A stretch of DNA of 45,335 nt from assembly GCA_964435775.1 (NCBI GenBank), contig CAYTAP010000013.1, positions 1 through 45,335 of the forward strand. Direction: 5' to 3'. Every line of letters begins with the position of its first letter. Position 1 is the first letter of the stretch. This stretch comes from CAYTAP01 sp964435775 (lineage in GTDB: Bacteria; Planctomycetota; Phycisphaerae; Tepidisphaerales; Tepidisphaeraceae). Below the pieces are notes generated by a model. The model was not told where the DNA came from, made no database searches, and saw nothing but the letters and a program-made list of their open reading frames with translations. Shown in pieces: positions 7,770 to 16,571 of the stretch. The position numbers were made by a program, and so were the translations under genes.

Positions 7770-9149
7770 ATGATCGCCCTGGTGGATGCCAACAGTTTTT
7801 ACGCATCGGTCGAGCGGGTGTTTCGTCCTGATCTTTCGGGGAAGGCCGTGGTTGTTTTAAGCAACAACGACGGGTGCATCGTTGCGCGATCGAAGGAGGC
7901 CAAGTCGCTGGGGATCGACATGCAAAAGCCGTATTTTCAGATCAAGGATATTCTGCACCGGCATCGAGTGACGATTTTTTCGAGCAACTACACGCTCTAT
8001 GATGACATGAGTCGGCGGGTGCAGAAGATTCTGCGCGGCTTCGCTGAAAAGATCGAGGTTTATTCGATTGATGAGAGTTTCCTGCTCTGGAGCGGACCGG
8101 CTCCACGCAGGGCAAACGCATTCGCAAATGCCATGCCTCTTATCCCCTCCTTCGGTACTCCGGGGGAGGGAGAAAGGCGAAAATGCGCTAGCTCCGCAAT
8201 CCCACAGGAGTGGGAAACGCTGGGGCGTGAGATCCGCGACACCATTTTGCGATGGACGGGTTTGCCGGTGGGCGTGGGGATCGCGCCGAGCAAGACGCTG
8301 GCCAAGCTCGCCAATCATCTGTCCAAGCGCGCCGCCGGGGCGACGGGGGTGCATGTGCTGGATGATGAGTCGGCGGCGACCCGGGCGCTGGCAGCGGTGG
8401 AATTGACGGACATCTGGGGGATTTCGCGTGGTTTTCAGCGCCGGCTGGCGACGGTGGGGATCACGACCCCCCTGCAATTGCGCGATGCTTCACCGAGGGA
8501 TATCCGCAAGCTGATGGGCGTTGTCGGCGAGCGGATGGTGTACGAGCTTCGTGGCGAGGCGTGCATTCCGCTGGAAATGGTCACGCCGGACAAGCAGAAC
8601 ATCTGCTGTTCGCGTTCGTTCGGAAAAGTGACGGGCAGCCTGGCGGCGATTGGGGATGCGGTCTCGACGTTTGTTTCGCAGGCGGCGGTCAAGATGCGTC
8701 GACAGGATTTGTCGGCCGCCCGCGTGCTGGTTTTTTTACAAACGGATCGACATGCGCCGGTGGAGCAATATGCGCCGGGGATTTCGCTTCCTCTCACCGC
8801 GCCGAGCAACGACACGCGGGTGCTGGCGCACTGCGCGGCGGCGTGTCTGCGGCTCATTTATCGGCCGGAACATCAGTATAAAAAGGCGGGGGTGATGCTG
8901 CTGGATTTGTGCCGGCGGGAGGCGGTTCAACCGATGCTGTTTGGTCTGGGCGATCCGCCGGAATCCCATGCGCTGATGAAAACGATGGACCGGATCAACC
9001 ACCTGCACGGGCGCGGCGCGATCCGATTGGGTTCTTCTTCGCCGAAGGTTTTGGGTCCCTGCCGGACATGGCACATGCGATCGGACCTGCGTTCGCCGCG
9101 CTACACCACGCGTTGGGATGAATTGCCGGTGGCACATGCGGCGGTGTGA
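7770..9149 (+). CDS. umuC: UmuC, catalytic subunit of DNA polymerase V (Y family), with in-frame insertion
   Basis: A 459-residue Y-family polymerase. The palm motifs are MIALVDANSFYASVERVF (metal-binding D6) and VYSIDESF (catalytic D101, E102). The nucleotide and fingers block is VVVLSNNDGCIVARS. GVGIAPSKTLAKLANHLSK, the helix-hairpin-helix region (DIWGISRGFQRRL), and the UmuC-specific tail W-x-M-(8)-SPRYTTRWDELP follow. The frame is open to 7662, but homology begins at the ATG at 7770. Between DESF and GREIR there are 47 residues instead of the 15 in E. coli UmuC. The extra 32 or so residues (about 110-146) are encoded by a palindromic element resembling the intergenic repeats, without a frameshift or stop. 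It forms an operon with the UmuD-like gene. Confidence 0.93.
   Translation: MIALVDANSFYASVERVFRPDLSGKAVVVLSNNDGCIVARSKEAKSLGIDMQKPYFQIKDILHRHRVTIFSSNYTLYDDMSRRVQKILRGFAEKIEVYSIDESFLLWSGPAPRRANAFANAMPLIPSFGTPGEGERRKCASSAIPQEWETLGREIRDTILRWTGLPVGVGIAPSKTLAKLANHLSKRAAGATGVHVLDDESAATRALAAVELTDIWGISRGFQRRLATVGITTPLQLRDASPRDIRKLMGVVGERMVYELRGEACIPLEMVTPDKQNICCSRSFGKVTGSLAAIGDAVSTFVSQAAVKMRRQDLSAARVLVFLQTDRHAPVEQYAPGISLPLTAPSNDTRVLAHCAAACLRLIYRPEHQYKKAGVMLLDLCRREAVQPMLFGLGDPPESHALMKTMDRINHLHGRGAIRLGSSSPKVLGPCRTWHMRSDLRSPRYTTRWDELPVAHAAV
8116..8188. repeat. Palindromic element inside umuC, copy B
   Basis: The core (8143-8171, tcccctccttcggtactccg followed by ggggaggga) folds into a stem with a TACT loop, like the intergenic copy at 25593. 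Outer arms cgcattcgc (8118-8126) and gcgaaaatgcg (8178-8188) are roughly complementary. It coincides with residues that are absent from E. coli UmuC. Confidence 0.55.
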
Positions 9150-9234
9150 GGATCGCAGCGCGGCCGCCTGATGATTTGCCATCCCAATGGTTGCCGGGCG
9201 GTTGCCACGCCTTCCTTCGGGCGGCGATGCGGCT

Positions 9235-9240
9235 TACTAT
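9235..9240 (+). promoter_or_regulatory. Candidate -10 box before lipoprotein gene
   Basis: TACTAT lies 9 nt before the ATG at 9250, where there is no ribosome binding site. The -35 region is weak (TTCCTT at a 17-nt distance). It is listed because the same geometry is seen at obg, truD and thrC. Confidence 0.3.
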
Positions 9241-9249
9241 TTCGCCCAT

Positions 9250-9897
9250 ATGATCCGAAGCACTTGGTCCATCGTTCTATTGTTGCTGGCGCTGGCGTCG
9301 GGTTGCCACAGAACCCCGGCCGTCACCACCGACCGGTCCACGCCGCAGGCGGCGGTCATGTCATTCATGCACGCCATCGATCAGCGCGACTCTTCGGCCG
9401 TCACCGAAGCATTCGCCGCCACGACTCCCGCCGAGCAAGCTTATGCCACAGCCCTGACCGACCTGCTGTCGGCGTCGAGCGATTTGAAAAAAGAGGCCGT
9501 TCGCAAGTTCGGCAGTGAGGATGCCAAGCAATTAATCGGCGATGCCGGTCCGGGGGATGATGACTTTCAACGGATTAAGCACGCATCGGTTGCGATCAAT
9601 GGGAATCGCGCCACACTCGCGACGGGCGATGGACAAACCTTTCATCTGATCAAGCAGGACAATCAGTGGAAGATTCAGCCGGGCAGCGAGATTGTTTTTT
9701 CGCCTTTGCCCTCGACGGCGCCCTCGGCCGATGGCGACCTTGCCCCGTTGGAACACGCCACCGCGATGATGAGGCGGTTGGCCGACGCCATCCGCGGCGC
9801 GACACGTGAGATCGCCGGAGGCACGCTCGCCAACGTCAATGCGGCGCGCCAGGCGATCGCCGACGCTGGTGTGGAACCGGCCGCATTGGCCGGATGA
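9250..9897 (+). CDS. Lipoprotein of unknown function (paralogue of the next gene)
   Basis: 215 residues. The start at ATG 9250 gives a short positively charged N-terminus, a hydrophobic stretch (IVLLLLALA) and the lipobox LASGC with the lipidated Cys at residue 18. The mature part begins with DRSTPQAAVMSFMHAIDQRD and contains FHLIKQDNQWKIQPG. Both segments have counterparts in the next gene, so the two are a diverged tandem pair. The pattern of a helical N-terminal half followed by an 'I-x-x-DNxWKI' strand recalls NTF2-like DUF4878-type lipoproteins, but this is only a suggestion. It is probably membrane-anchored. Confidence 0.75.
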   Translation: MIRSTWSIVLLLLALASGCHRTPAVTTDRSTPQAAVMSFMHAIDQRDSSAVTEAFAATTPAEQAYATALTDLLSASSDLKKEAVRKFGSEDAKQLIGDAGPGDDDFQRIKHASVAINGNRATLATGDGQTFHLIKQDNQWKIQPGSEIVFSPLPSTAPSADGDLAPLEHATAMMRRLADAIRGATREIAGGTLANVNAARQAIADAGVEPAALAG

Positions 9898-9930
9898 ACT
9901 GACTTCATGAAACATGCAGTGAGCGCATAA

Positions 9931-10623
9931 ATGATGCGGCGAGCAATCATCTTTCAGGCTTTATTGATCGGCGTCCTGCTCTCGGTGCCTCATGCCGTCG
10001 CTTGGGCAGAGGATCTGTCCACGCCGCAGGCGGCCGCCCGGTCGTTGCATGAAGCGGTGAAGCGTGAAGACGCGGACGGCATCCTTGCGGCTTTGCACGG
10101 CGATCGCGATTCCCAAAAACCACTTCTTCAAGCCTTTTCCCGCCTACTCGTCGCCAGTCATCATTTTGCGCAGGTTGCAACAAAAGCATATGGCAAAGCC
10201 GGCGATGCTCTTGGCGCCGACATGACGATGGCGGACGAATTGCAGAAAATTGATGAAGCGACGGTGAAGTTCACCGATGCCAGCACCGCCCTGCTCACCC
10301 TGCCGGGGCAGGATCGCGGGTTGACTTTCATTCGGACGGACAACATGTGGAAGCTCGCCGTGACGGATTACCACGGAGCGGCCGCGCCGAACATCGCCGC
10401 ACAAGTCAGGCTGCTGAGTTCGATCACGGATTTATTGTCAACCACAAGCAGCGGCATTGAGGCGGGGAAATATGCGTCGGCCGATGCCGCCGGCGCGTTG
10501 CTGCAGGCAAGGCTCCACCAGATCATGATCGAGGATGCGCAGGGACGATTCCGGGATCAATCACCCGCGCCAACATCGGCTCCCACCTCGCGCCCGGCGG
10601 ATGTACGCGGAGATCGCCAATGA
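9931..10623 (+). CDS. Exported protein of unknown function (paralogue of the preceding lipoprotein)
   Basis: 230 residues with a signal peptide (MMRRAIIFQALLIGVLLS, likely cleavage after AWA at about residue 26). The mature sequence starts DLSTPQAAARSLHEAVKRED and later has LTFIRTDNMWKLAV, mirroring the preceding gene. The lipobox of the neighbour is absent here, so this copy is probably soluble or periplasmic. The C-terminal tail is rich in P, S and T. It lies 33 nt after its paralogue and converges on rpe with 8 bp between the genes. Function not recognised. Confidence 0.72.
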   Translation: MMRRAIIFQALLIGVLLSVPHAVAWAEDLSTPQAAARSLHEAVKREDADGILAALHGDRDSQKPLLQAFSRLLVASHHFAQVATKAYGKAGDALGADMTMADELQKIDEATVKFTDASTALLTLPGQDRGLTFIRTDNMWKLAVTDYHGAAAPNIAAQVRLLSSITDLLSTTSSGIEAGKYASADAAGALLQARLHQIMIEDAQGRFRDQSPAPTSAPTSRPADVRGDRQ

Positions 10624-10631
10624 TTCATCCA

Positions 10632-11321
10632 TCAAAGGCTTGGTGATGAGGAAGGCAGCGCCTCGCGCAATGCTTTGATCGCCTTGGCGCGGTCGGATTG
10701 GCCGAATACGGCGCTGGCGGTGACAAACCAGTCGACGCCGACCGAGGCGGCGGAGGTGATGGTTTCGCTTGAGATGCCGCCGTCGATCTCCAGCCGCTGG
10801 TCGGCGCGAAGGCGCTTTTTCACGGCTTCACATTTTCCAAGCGCCTCGGGCATGAACTTCTGCCCGGAAAAGCCGGGGACGACGCTCATCACGAGCACGA
10901 GGTCCACCTCGTCTAGCGCCGGCCAAAGTTGTTCGACCGGCGTGGCGGGATTGAGGGTGATTCCCACGCGACAGCCCAGGGCGCGAATCTCCCGCGCTGT
11001 TTTCGCCGCGTCGCCAACGGTCTCGACATGAAACGTGACGCTGTCCACGCCGACCTTGACGAACGCCGGGGCATATTTAAGCGGGTCGCTGATCATCAGA
11101 TGCGTGTCGAGAAACGCGGGCGTCGAAGCGCGGGCGGCGGCGCAGACAGCCGGGCCAAAGCTGATGTTCGGGACGAAGTGGCCGTCCATGATGTCCAGGT
11201 GAAGGAAATCCGCGCCGCCGGCGAGGACATCGCTGATCTCGGCGCCGAGCCTGACGAAGTTGGCCGACAGAATCGATGCGGCGATCTGCGGCTGGGCGGT
11301 GTTGAAGGGGTGGGTGGTCAT
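10632..11321 (-). CDS. rpe: Ribulose-phosphate 3-epimerase
   Basis: A 229-residue TIM-barrel enzyme of the pentose phosphate pathway interconverting ribulose-5-P and xylulose-5-P. Family motifs are IAASILSANFVRLG, LHLDIMDGHFVPNISFGP (metal ligands H and D in HLDIMDG), THLMISDP, VTFHVE, VMSVVPGFSGQKFMPEAL and LEIDGGIS followed by the phosphate-binding turn. It lies downstream of pgk on the same strand, with a 151-nt spacer carrying a duplicated piece of the pgk 3' end. Confidence 0.96.
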   Translation of the reverse strand: MTTHPFNTAQPQIAASILSANFVRLGAEISDVLAGGADFLHLDIMDGHFVPNISFGPAVCAAARASTPAFLDTHLMISDPLKYAPAFVKVGVDSVTFHVETVGDAAKTAREIRALGCRVGITLNPATPVEQLWPALDEVDLVLVMSVVPGFSGQKFMPEALGKCEAVKKRLRADQRLEIDGGISSETITSAASVGVDWFVTASAVFGQSDRAKAIKALREALPSSSPSL

Positions 11322-11341
11322 GTGAAGTTCAAAGTCTACTT

Positions 11342-11391
11342 CAGAATATCGAGCGTCGAGAAGTGCCCTTTTTCCAGGAACTCGAGCGATG
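11342..11391. repeat. Duplicated pgk 3'-end fragment (copy 1)
   Basis: These 50 bases are identical to 11479-11528, which encode the last residues of phosphoglycerate kinase (SLEFLEKGHFSTLDIL). The copy lies downstream of the pgk stop, just before rpe. It is a direct repeat with a 137-bp offset. Confidence 0.95.
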
Positions 11392-11472
11392 GTCCGAAAA
11401 TGTCTCGGCCGACGAGATGATTTGCTGGCGTAATGCGATCATGGTGATTCGACGATTTTCGCACACATGTCG

Positions 11473-12657
11473 TCAGTCCAGAATATCGAGCGTCGAGAAG
11501 TGCCCTTTTTCCAGGAACTCGAGCGATGCTCCGCCGCCGGTGCTGACGTGGCTTACCTTGTCGGCCAGGTGAAGTTGTTCGATGGCCGCGGCGCTGTCGC
11601 CGCCGCCGATGATGCTGATGGCGTCGTGCTTGTCAGTCGCTTGCGCCACCGCCTCGGCGACGGCGCGGGTGCCGGCGGCGAAGGGTTTTTTCTCGAAGAC
11701 ACCCATCGGCCCGTTCCAGATGATCGTTTTGGCCTTGGCGATTTCGGCCGCGTAGAGCGCGCGGGTCTTGGGCCCGATGTCGAATCCCTCCATGTCGTCG
11801 GGGATGTTCCCTTCGACGATACTTGTCCTGGCGGTGTCGGTCATTTCGTTGCTGATGACGGTATCGACCGGCAGCTTGATCTTCCCATTCGCCTTGGCGA
11901 GCAGCGCCTTGGCGAGGTCCACCTTGTCGCGCTCGACGAGGCTCTTGCCGACTTGCTTCCCCTGGGCGAGGAAAAAGGTGTATGCCATCGCGCCGCCGAT
12001 GAGGAGCGTGTCGGCTTTACCGAGGAGCTGTTCGATGACGTTGATTTTGTCGGAGACTTTGGCGCCGCCGAGGATGGCGACGAAGGGGCGTTTGGGGGAT
12101 GAGACGGCGTCGCCCAGAAACGCCAGTTCTTTTTGAATGAGAAAGCCAATGGCGCGCGGCTTGCCGGCCATCGCCTGCGGCGCGCCGAAGGTGCTGGCGT
12201 GCTCACGGTGGGCGGTGCCGAAGGCGTCGTTGACGTAGATGTCGGCGAGGTTGGCCAATTGACGGGCGAACTGCGGATCGTTTTTTTCCTCTTCCTTATG
12301 GAAGCGGAGGTTTTCGAGCAGGAGCACATCGCCATCAGCCATTTTGTTGACGGCGGCTTCGACGGCAGGGCCGATGCTGCTTTCGGAAAAGCCAACGGGC
12401 TTGCCGATTGATTGGGACAATCGCTCCTGAACCGGCTTGAGGGAATACTTCGCTTCTGGACCGGACTTGGGACGACCCAGGTGCGACATCAGGATCAATC
12501 TGCCTCCGCGTTCGATCACATTTTTGATCGTGGGGAGGGCCTGTGCGATTCGGCGGTCATCGGTGATCTTCCCCCCTTCCAGCGGGACGTTGAAATCCAC
12601 CCGCATCAATACCCGTTTACCCTTGACATCCACATCGGCGATCGTCTTTTGACCCAT
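11473..12657 (-). CDS. pgk: Phosphoglycerate kinase
   Basis: A 394-residue glycolytic enzyme. Motifs are VLMRVDFNVPLEGGKITDD, LILMSHLGRPKSG, LLLENLRFHKEE, YVNDAFGTAHREHAS, the N-lobe to hinge segment VAILGGAKVSDKI, LIGGAMAYTF, WNGPMGVFE and the ATP-site IIGGGDSAAAIE. The ATG at 12655-12657 has GGAG at a 7-nt distance; the open frame extends further but lacks homology. The last 16 codons are also present as an untranslated duplicate downstream. pgk and rpe appear to be cotranscribed. Confidence 0.97.
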   Translation of the reverse strand: MGQKTIADVDVKGKRVLMRVDFNVPLEGGKITDDRRIAQALPTIKNVIERGGRLILMSHLGRPKSGPEAKYSLKPVQERLSQSIGKPVGFSESSIGPAVEAAVNKMADGDVLLLENLRFHKEEEKNDPQFARQLANLADIYVNDAFGTAHREHASTFGAPQAMAGKPRAIGFLIQKELAFLGDAVSSPKRPFVAILGGAKVSDKINVIEQLLGKADTLLIGGAMAYTFFLAQGKQVGKSLVERDKVDLAKALLAKANGKIKLPVDTVISNEMTDTARTSIVEGNIPDDMEGFDIGPKTRALYAAEIAKAKTIIWNGPMGVFEKKPFAAGTRAVAEAVAQATDKHDAISIIGGGDSAAAIEQLHLADKVSHVSTGGGASLEFLEKGHFSTLDILD

Positions 12658-12801
12658 CGGGACTGCTCCAGAAGTTGTTGAATCCCCCGCTACGCAGAGG
12701 GGAAGATACACAGGGATGGGGTGATGGGAAAGTGGTCGAGCGGGTGCGGTCCTGTTGAAGCCGTTTGCCGGGCGCAGGGGATTGGTGCGATGACGCTTTG
12801 G

Positions 12802-13071
12802 CTAATGGGCGATGCGGAAATGGTCGAACTCGCCTGTGGCGGGATAGACGGACTCATCCATCTTCGAGATGTAATGGTTCATGCGGTCGCGGACGGCCTG
12901 CACCAGCTCATCCATCTGTTGTTCCGGGCCTTCCATAACCAGTTCGACGCGCCCGTCTGGCAGATTGCGGACATAGCCATCCACGGCGTATTGCTGGGCG
13001 ATGTTTTGAACCGTATAGCGAAAGCCCACCCCCTGCACTCGCCCGCTGAAATAACAGGTTTTGCGATGCAT
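12802..13071 (-). CDS. acyP: Acylphosphatase
   Basis: An 89-residue acylphosphatase, hydrolysing carboxyl-phosphate bonds. The signature VQGVGFRYTVQNIA gives the catalytic R18, and DGYVRNLPDGRVEL gives the catalytic N36. The length is normal for the family (about 90). The ATG at 13071 is preceded by AAGGA at an 8-nt distance, which decides the start over the open frame reaching 13119. It sits upstream of pgk on the same strand, 144 nt apart. Confidence 0.93.
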   Translation of the reverse strand: MHRKTCYFSGRVQGVGFRYTVQNIAQQYAVDGYVRNLPDGRVELVMEGPEQQMDELVQAVRDRMNHYISKMDESVYPATGEFDHFRIAH

Positions 13072-13230
13072 ATGCACGATCCTTGAAGCGTTGATCGGAG
13101 CGCCAAGCCAATGGCGCAAGGGTCAGCGTAGCAGTTATTACTCAAATCGCCAAGATTCAACTTTTTCCGCAACAGTTCATCAGGTGCGTCCCCACAAGTT
13201 GTGATAATGGGGTAATTGATTGACGGGACA

Positions 13231-13258
13231 TTGCGATTCCAAGCTCTTCCTTTACGCT
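13231..13258 (+). promoter_or_regulatory. Candidate promoter of the MBL-fold gene
   Basis: TTGCGA (13231-13236), a 16-nt spacer and TACGCT (13253-13258), ending 6 nt before the ATG at 13265. No ribosome binding site is present, so a leaderless transcript is plausible. Confidence 0.35.
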
Positions 13259-13264
13259 TAGCCC

Positions 13265-13948
13265 ATGCCTTCGATTCAGATTGATGTCATCAGCATCGGT
13301 ACACTCGGCCGAAATCGGCTTTGGAATGAGAGCGAGGTGGTGCGCACGCCCCACTCAACGACCACGTTGATCCGGACAGGCAAACGGGTGATTCTCGTGG
13401 ATCCCGGGTTGCCACCGGCGGCGCTGGGGGCGCATTTGTTTGAGCGGACGGGCGGTCGGGCGGAGATGGTGGACAGCATTTTTCTGACCAACTTCAGGCC
13501 TGCCCATCGGGCGGGGCTGTCGCTGTTCCCGCACGCAAAGAAATACATTCATGAAAATGAGCAGCAGGCGGCGCGGCGGCATTTGGAAAGCCTGCTGGAG
13601 CGCGCCCACACGGAAGACATCGATCATCGGGTGATTGAAAGCGAATTGAAGTTGCTAGAAACATTGATCCCGGCGGAGGATCAACTGGCCGAGGGAATCG
13701 ATCTGTTTCCGCTGTTTGGATACACACCAGGAAGCAGCGGGTTGCTCGTGTGTCTTCCGACGGCATCGGTGATGATCGCGGGGGATGCGGCGCCGACGCG
13801 TGAGCATTTCCTGGCCGGTCAGGTGCTGCCCGACGCCTACGACATTGCCGCGGCGCAGGAGGCGATGGCGGAAGTGTATGAAATCGCCGATCAAATCATA
13901 CCGGGACATGACAACCTGTTTCTCAACCCGCGCAGCCAGGGGATGTAG
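13265..13948 (+). CDS. Metallo-beta-lactamase-fold protein with degenerate metal site
   Basis: 227 residues with the MBL-fold strand order: LIRTGKRVILVDPGLP, VDSIFLTNFRPAHRAGL, FGYTPGSSGLLVCLP, VMIAGDAAP and QIIPGHDNLF. In active enzymes the first motif is HxHxDH; here it reads N76-F-R78-P-A80-H81, so three of four ligands are replaced. The second histidine (normally in TPGHT) is S157. D174 and H215 remain. The fold is clear, but binding of two metals looks unlikely, so it may be a binding or regulatory pseudoenzyme, or hold one metal. It precedes a rhamnosidase gene by 59 bp. Confidence 0.8.
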   Translation: MPSIQIDVISIGTLGRNRLWNESEVVRTPHSTTTLIRTGKRVILVDPGLPPAALGAHLFERTGGRAEMVDSIFLTNFRPAHRAGLSLFPHAKKYIHENEQQAARRHLESLLERAHTEDIDHRVIESELKLLETLIPAEDQLAEGIDLFPLFGYTPGSSGLLVCLPTASVMIAGDAAPTREHFLAGQVLPDAYDIAAAQEAMAEVYEIADQIIPGHDNLFLNPRSQGM

Positions 13949-14007
13949 CCCGCTGCGGACTGTTCCCATGCGATAATTGAAATACCTTATTTTTTTGTTG
14001 GACCCCA

Positions 14008-16452
14008 ATGCCTATTTCGCAAAACCAAACACCGTTCAGCGATGCCTCATGGATTTGGATCTCTCGTCCCAAGGCCAATCAATATGTTCTGATGCGGCGG
14101 TCTTTTGAGCTGTCCGCCCGGCCGGGCAAGGGCGCGGTCGATATTGCCGTCGATTCGGATTTCGTGCTCTATCTCAATGGTCGGGAGGTCGGACGGGGGC
14201 AGTTCAGCGACTATCCGCAGCGCAAGACGTGGACGCATTTTGAGGTTGGTTCGCTGCTGCGGCGCGGCCGCAACGTGCTGGCGATCATGGCCTATCATCG
14301 CGGGGAGGATTTCGCCGAACATCGCGCCGGGCAGGCGGGGTGCATCGTGGCGTTGACTGCCGGCAAAGAGAGGATCGTCAGCGACAAGCAGTGGCGGGCG
14401 GTCGAGCATCCGGCATTCCTTAAGAAATCAGTTCTTCGCGTCACGAACCAGATGGGATTTACAGCTGAGTTTGATGCGCGAAAGGACCTGGCGTGGAGCG
14501 AGGTGGATTTTGATGACCGCCGCTGGCCGAGAGCTGTCGAGCGCGCCAAGGCAACCGATGGGTATTGGGAGGAGTTGATCCCGCGCCCCGTGACGCCGCT
14601 GAGGGTGGAAGAAGCCCTTCCCGTCCGGGTTGTCATGCAGGGGAGTTTCATTCGCAAACACAAGGATCAAAGCGTGGCCAGGACGATGCGCGATGATGCG
14701 CTGACCACCCAGGTTCCGACGGATGTCTTTTCCGACCCTGATCTGGTTGGCGCGCCGCGCTACGACGGGCCGCCGCCGGGTTCCGTGCGCGTCTTGACGA
14801 ACGAACAGGGCCAGTCCCGCGGCGTGTTCACGTTCAAGATTCCTGATCGCGGCGTGGATGGGCGATATTGTGTGGTTGACCTGGGGATGGAGCATGTGGG
14901 CCTGTTGACGCTCAATGTGAATGCCCCGGGCGGCGCGGTGCTGGAGATCGCGCATGGAGAGCATCTGGACGATGGTCGGGTGCGGGCCTGGGTGGGTGGG
15001 CGCAATTTCGCGGATCGTTACATCTGCCGTGAAGGGGATAATCAATTCACGCTTCCCTTCCGCCGCCTGGGGGCGCGGTATCTTGAATTGCATCTGTCCA
15101 ATTATCGCAAGCCCGTGCGGCTGAATTACCTTGGCTTGCGCCCCACCGTATTGCCTGTCGAGCCTGTGGGAGACTTCGCCAGTTCGGATTCCCTTGTGAA
15201 CCAGGTGGACACGATCGGCATACGGACGCTGCACCTGTGCATGCACGAGCATTACGAGGACTGCCCATGGCGCGAGCAGGCGCTTTATGGATACGACTCT
15301 CGCAACCAGGCGCTATATGGCTATTACGTATACGGCAATTACGACTTCGCGGCCGCGAGTTTTGAGCTGCTCGGTCGCGGAATCCGGGATGACGGACTGC
15401 TCGAATTGTGCGCGCCCGCGAAGGTTGGGGTGACGATCCCCGTCTTCTCGCTCGTCTGGATCGTGGAATTGGCCGAGCACTGGCTGCACAGCGGGTCGCC
15501 TGCGCTATTCAAGCAGTTTGCCGCGCAGATCCGCGGCATGCTGCAAACGGCGATCAATCGTTATGACGAGCGGACGGGGTTGTATGGTTTGTCTCGCGGG
15601 AAGGATCAGTGGCATTTTTACGAGTGGACGCCGGGGTTGTGCGGAACGATCGGGAAGGGGCTCGCGGGCACGCCGCATCACGCCGCGTACAACCTTCATT
15701 TGCTTGAAGCGCTCAATGCCTACGCGTGGATGCTCCACAGCGCAGGCGAAGTGAAGGAGGCGGCGCTCGTCAACCGTCGCCGGGCTCAGTTGTCTCGCGC
15801 GATCCATAAAGCCTTCTGGGACAACCGCCATCACGCGTATGCAACGACGCTTGAGCGGGGTCGTCAAAACGGCCTGCACGAATACACCCAGATGCTCGCA
15901 CTGCACCAGGGAATCGTTCCCTCCAAGCTGGCAACATCCCTGCTGCGGTCGGCCCGCGACGAGAAGTGGGCGCCGATGACGCTCAGCGCCCTGCTGTATC
16001 AAGTGACGGCTTTGATGCCGCGTGACGCCGCGTCAAGGCAATTCGCCTGCCGGCGCGTTCACAATGCCTTCGACGCGATGGTGCAAAACGGTGCGACGAC
16101 GCTTTGGGAAACGCAGTACGGCGCGGACGACTTTGGTTATGCCGGAAGCCTCTGCCACGGATGGAGCGCGCTGCCGGTTTATTTCAACCGTGCCTGGGTG
16201 CTGGGCGTCCGCCCGCTGGAGATCGGGTTCAAACGGTTTTCGATCAGCCCCTGGCCGGGCGATTTGGCGCATGCCGAAGGGTCAATCGCGACGCCGCACG
16301 GATCGATCCGCATCAATTGGACACGTGAGCCACAAGGATTGAACGTCGTTGCGACCGGTCCGGCATCGCTGCAGCCCGTTCTGATGCCCTGGCCGGAAGC
16401 CCGCATTCACCTCGCGACCTACAATGGACGAAAATTGATTCCCCGATCGTAG
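14008..16452 (+). CDS. Alpha-L-rhamnosidase, GH78-like
   Basis: 814 residues. The N-terminal part (WIWISRPKANQYVLMRRSF, LYLNGREVGRGQ) is a beta-sandwich sugar-binding region like those of bacterial rhamnosidases. The catalytic (alpha/alpha)6 barrel starts near residue 390 with DCPWREQALYGYDSRNQALY, the typical GH78 motif holding the acid-base Glu (about E422) and Asp residues. A second motif, GATTLWETQYG, supplies the likely base E701. A C-terminal beta domain (RFSISPWPGDLAHAEGSI) closes the protein. No signal peptide is visible, so it probably acts on rhamnosides taken up into the cell. Release of rhamnose would fit the sugar transporters later in the window, though they are not adjacent. 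Confidence 0.85.
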   Translation: MPISQNQTPFSDASWIWISRPKANQYVLMRRSFELSARPGKGAVDIAVDSDFVLYLNGREVGRGQFSDYPQRKTWTHFEVGSLLRRGRNVLAIMAYHRGEDFAEHRAGQAGCIVALTAGKERIVSDKQWRAVEHPAFLKKSVLRVTNQMGFTAEFDARKDLAWSEVDFDDRRWPRAVERAKATDGYWEELIPRPVTPLRVEEALPVRVVMQGSFIRKHKDQSVARTMRDDALTTQVPTDVFSDPDLVGAPRYDGPPPGSVRVLTNEQGQSRGVFTFKIPDRGVDGRYCVVDLGMEHVGLLTLNVNAPGGAVLEIAHGEHLDDGRVRAWVGGRNFADRYICREGDNQFTLPFRRLGARYLELHLSNYRKPVRLNYLGLRPTVLPVEPVGDFASSDSLVNQVDTIGIRTLHLCMHEHYEDCPWREQALYGYDSRNQALYGYYVYGNYDFAAASFELLGRGIRDDGLLELCAPAKVGVTIPVFSLVWIVELAEHWLHSGSPALFKQFAAQIRGMLQTAINRYDERTGLYGLSRGKDQWHFYEWTPGLCGTIGKGLAGTPHHAAYNLHLLEALNAYAWMLHSAGEVKEAALVNRRRAQLSRAIHKAFWDNRHHAYATTLERGRQNGLHEYTQMLALHQGIVPSKLATSLLRSARDEKWAPMTLSALLYQVTALMPRDAASRQFACRRVHNAFDAMVQNGATTLWETQYGADDFGYAGSLCHGWSALPVYFNRAWVLGVRPLEIGFKRFSISPWPGDLAHAEGSIATPHGSIRINWTREPQGLNVVATGPASLQPVLMPWPEARIHLATYNGRKLIPRS

Positions 16453-16571
16453 CGGATCACCTGGGCCACCCGCGCTCGAGGATGAGGTTGTGGATTCGCC
16501 CATAAGGAGCGTATTTAAAAATAGTTGAATCGGCTGGTGGGAATGCTCACAATAGCAACGAAGGAGAAGCC

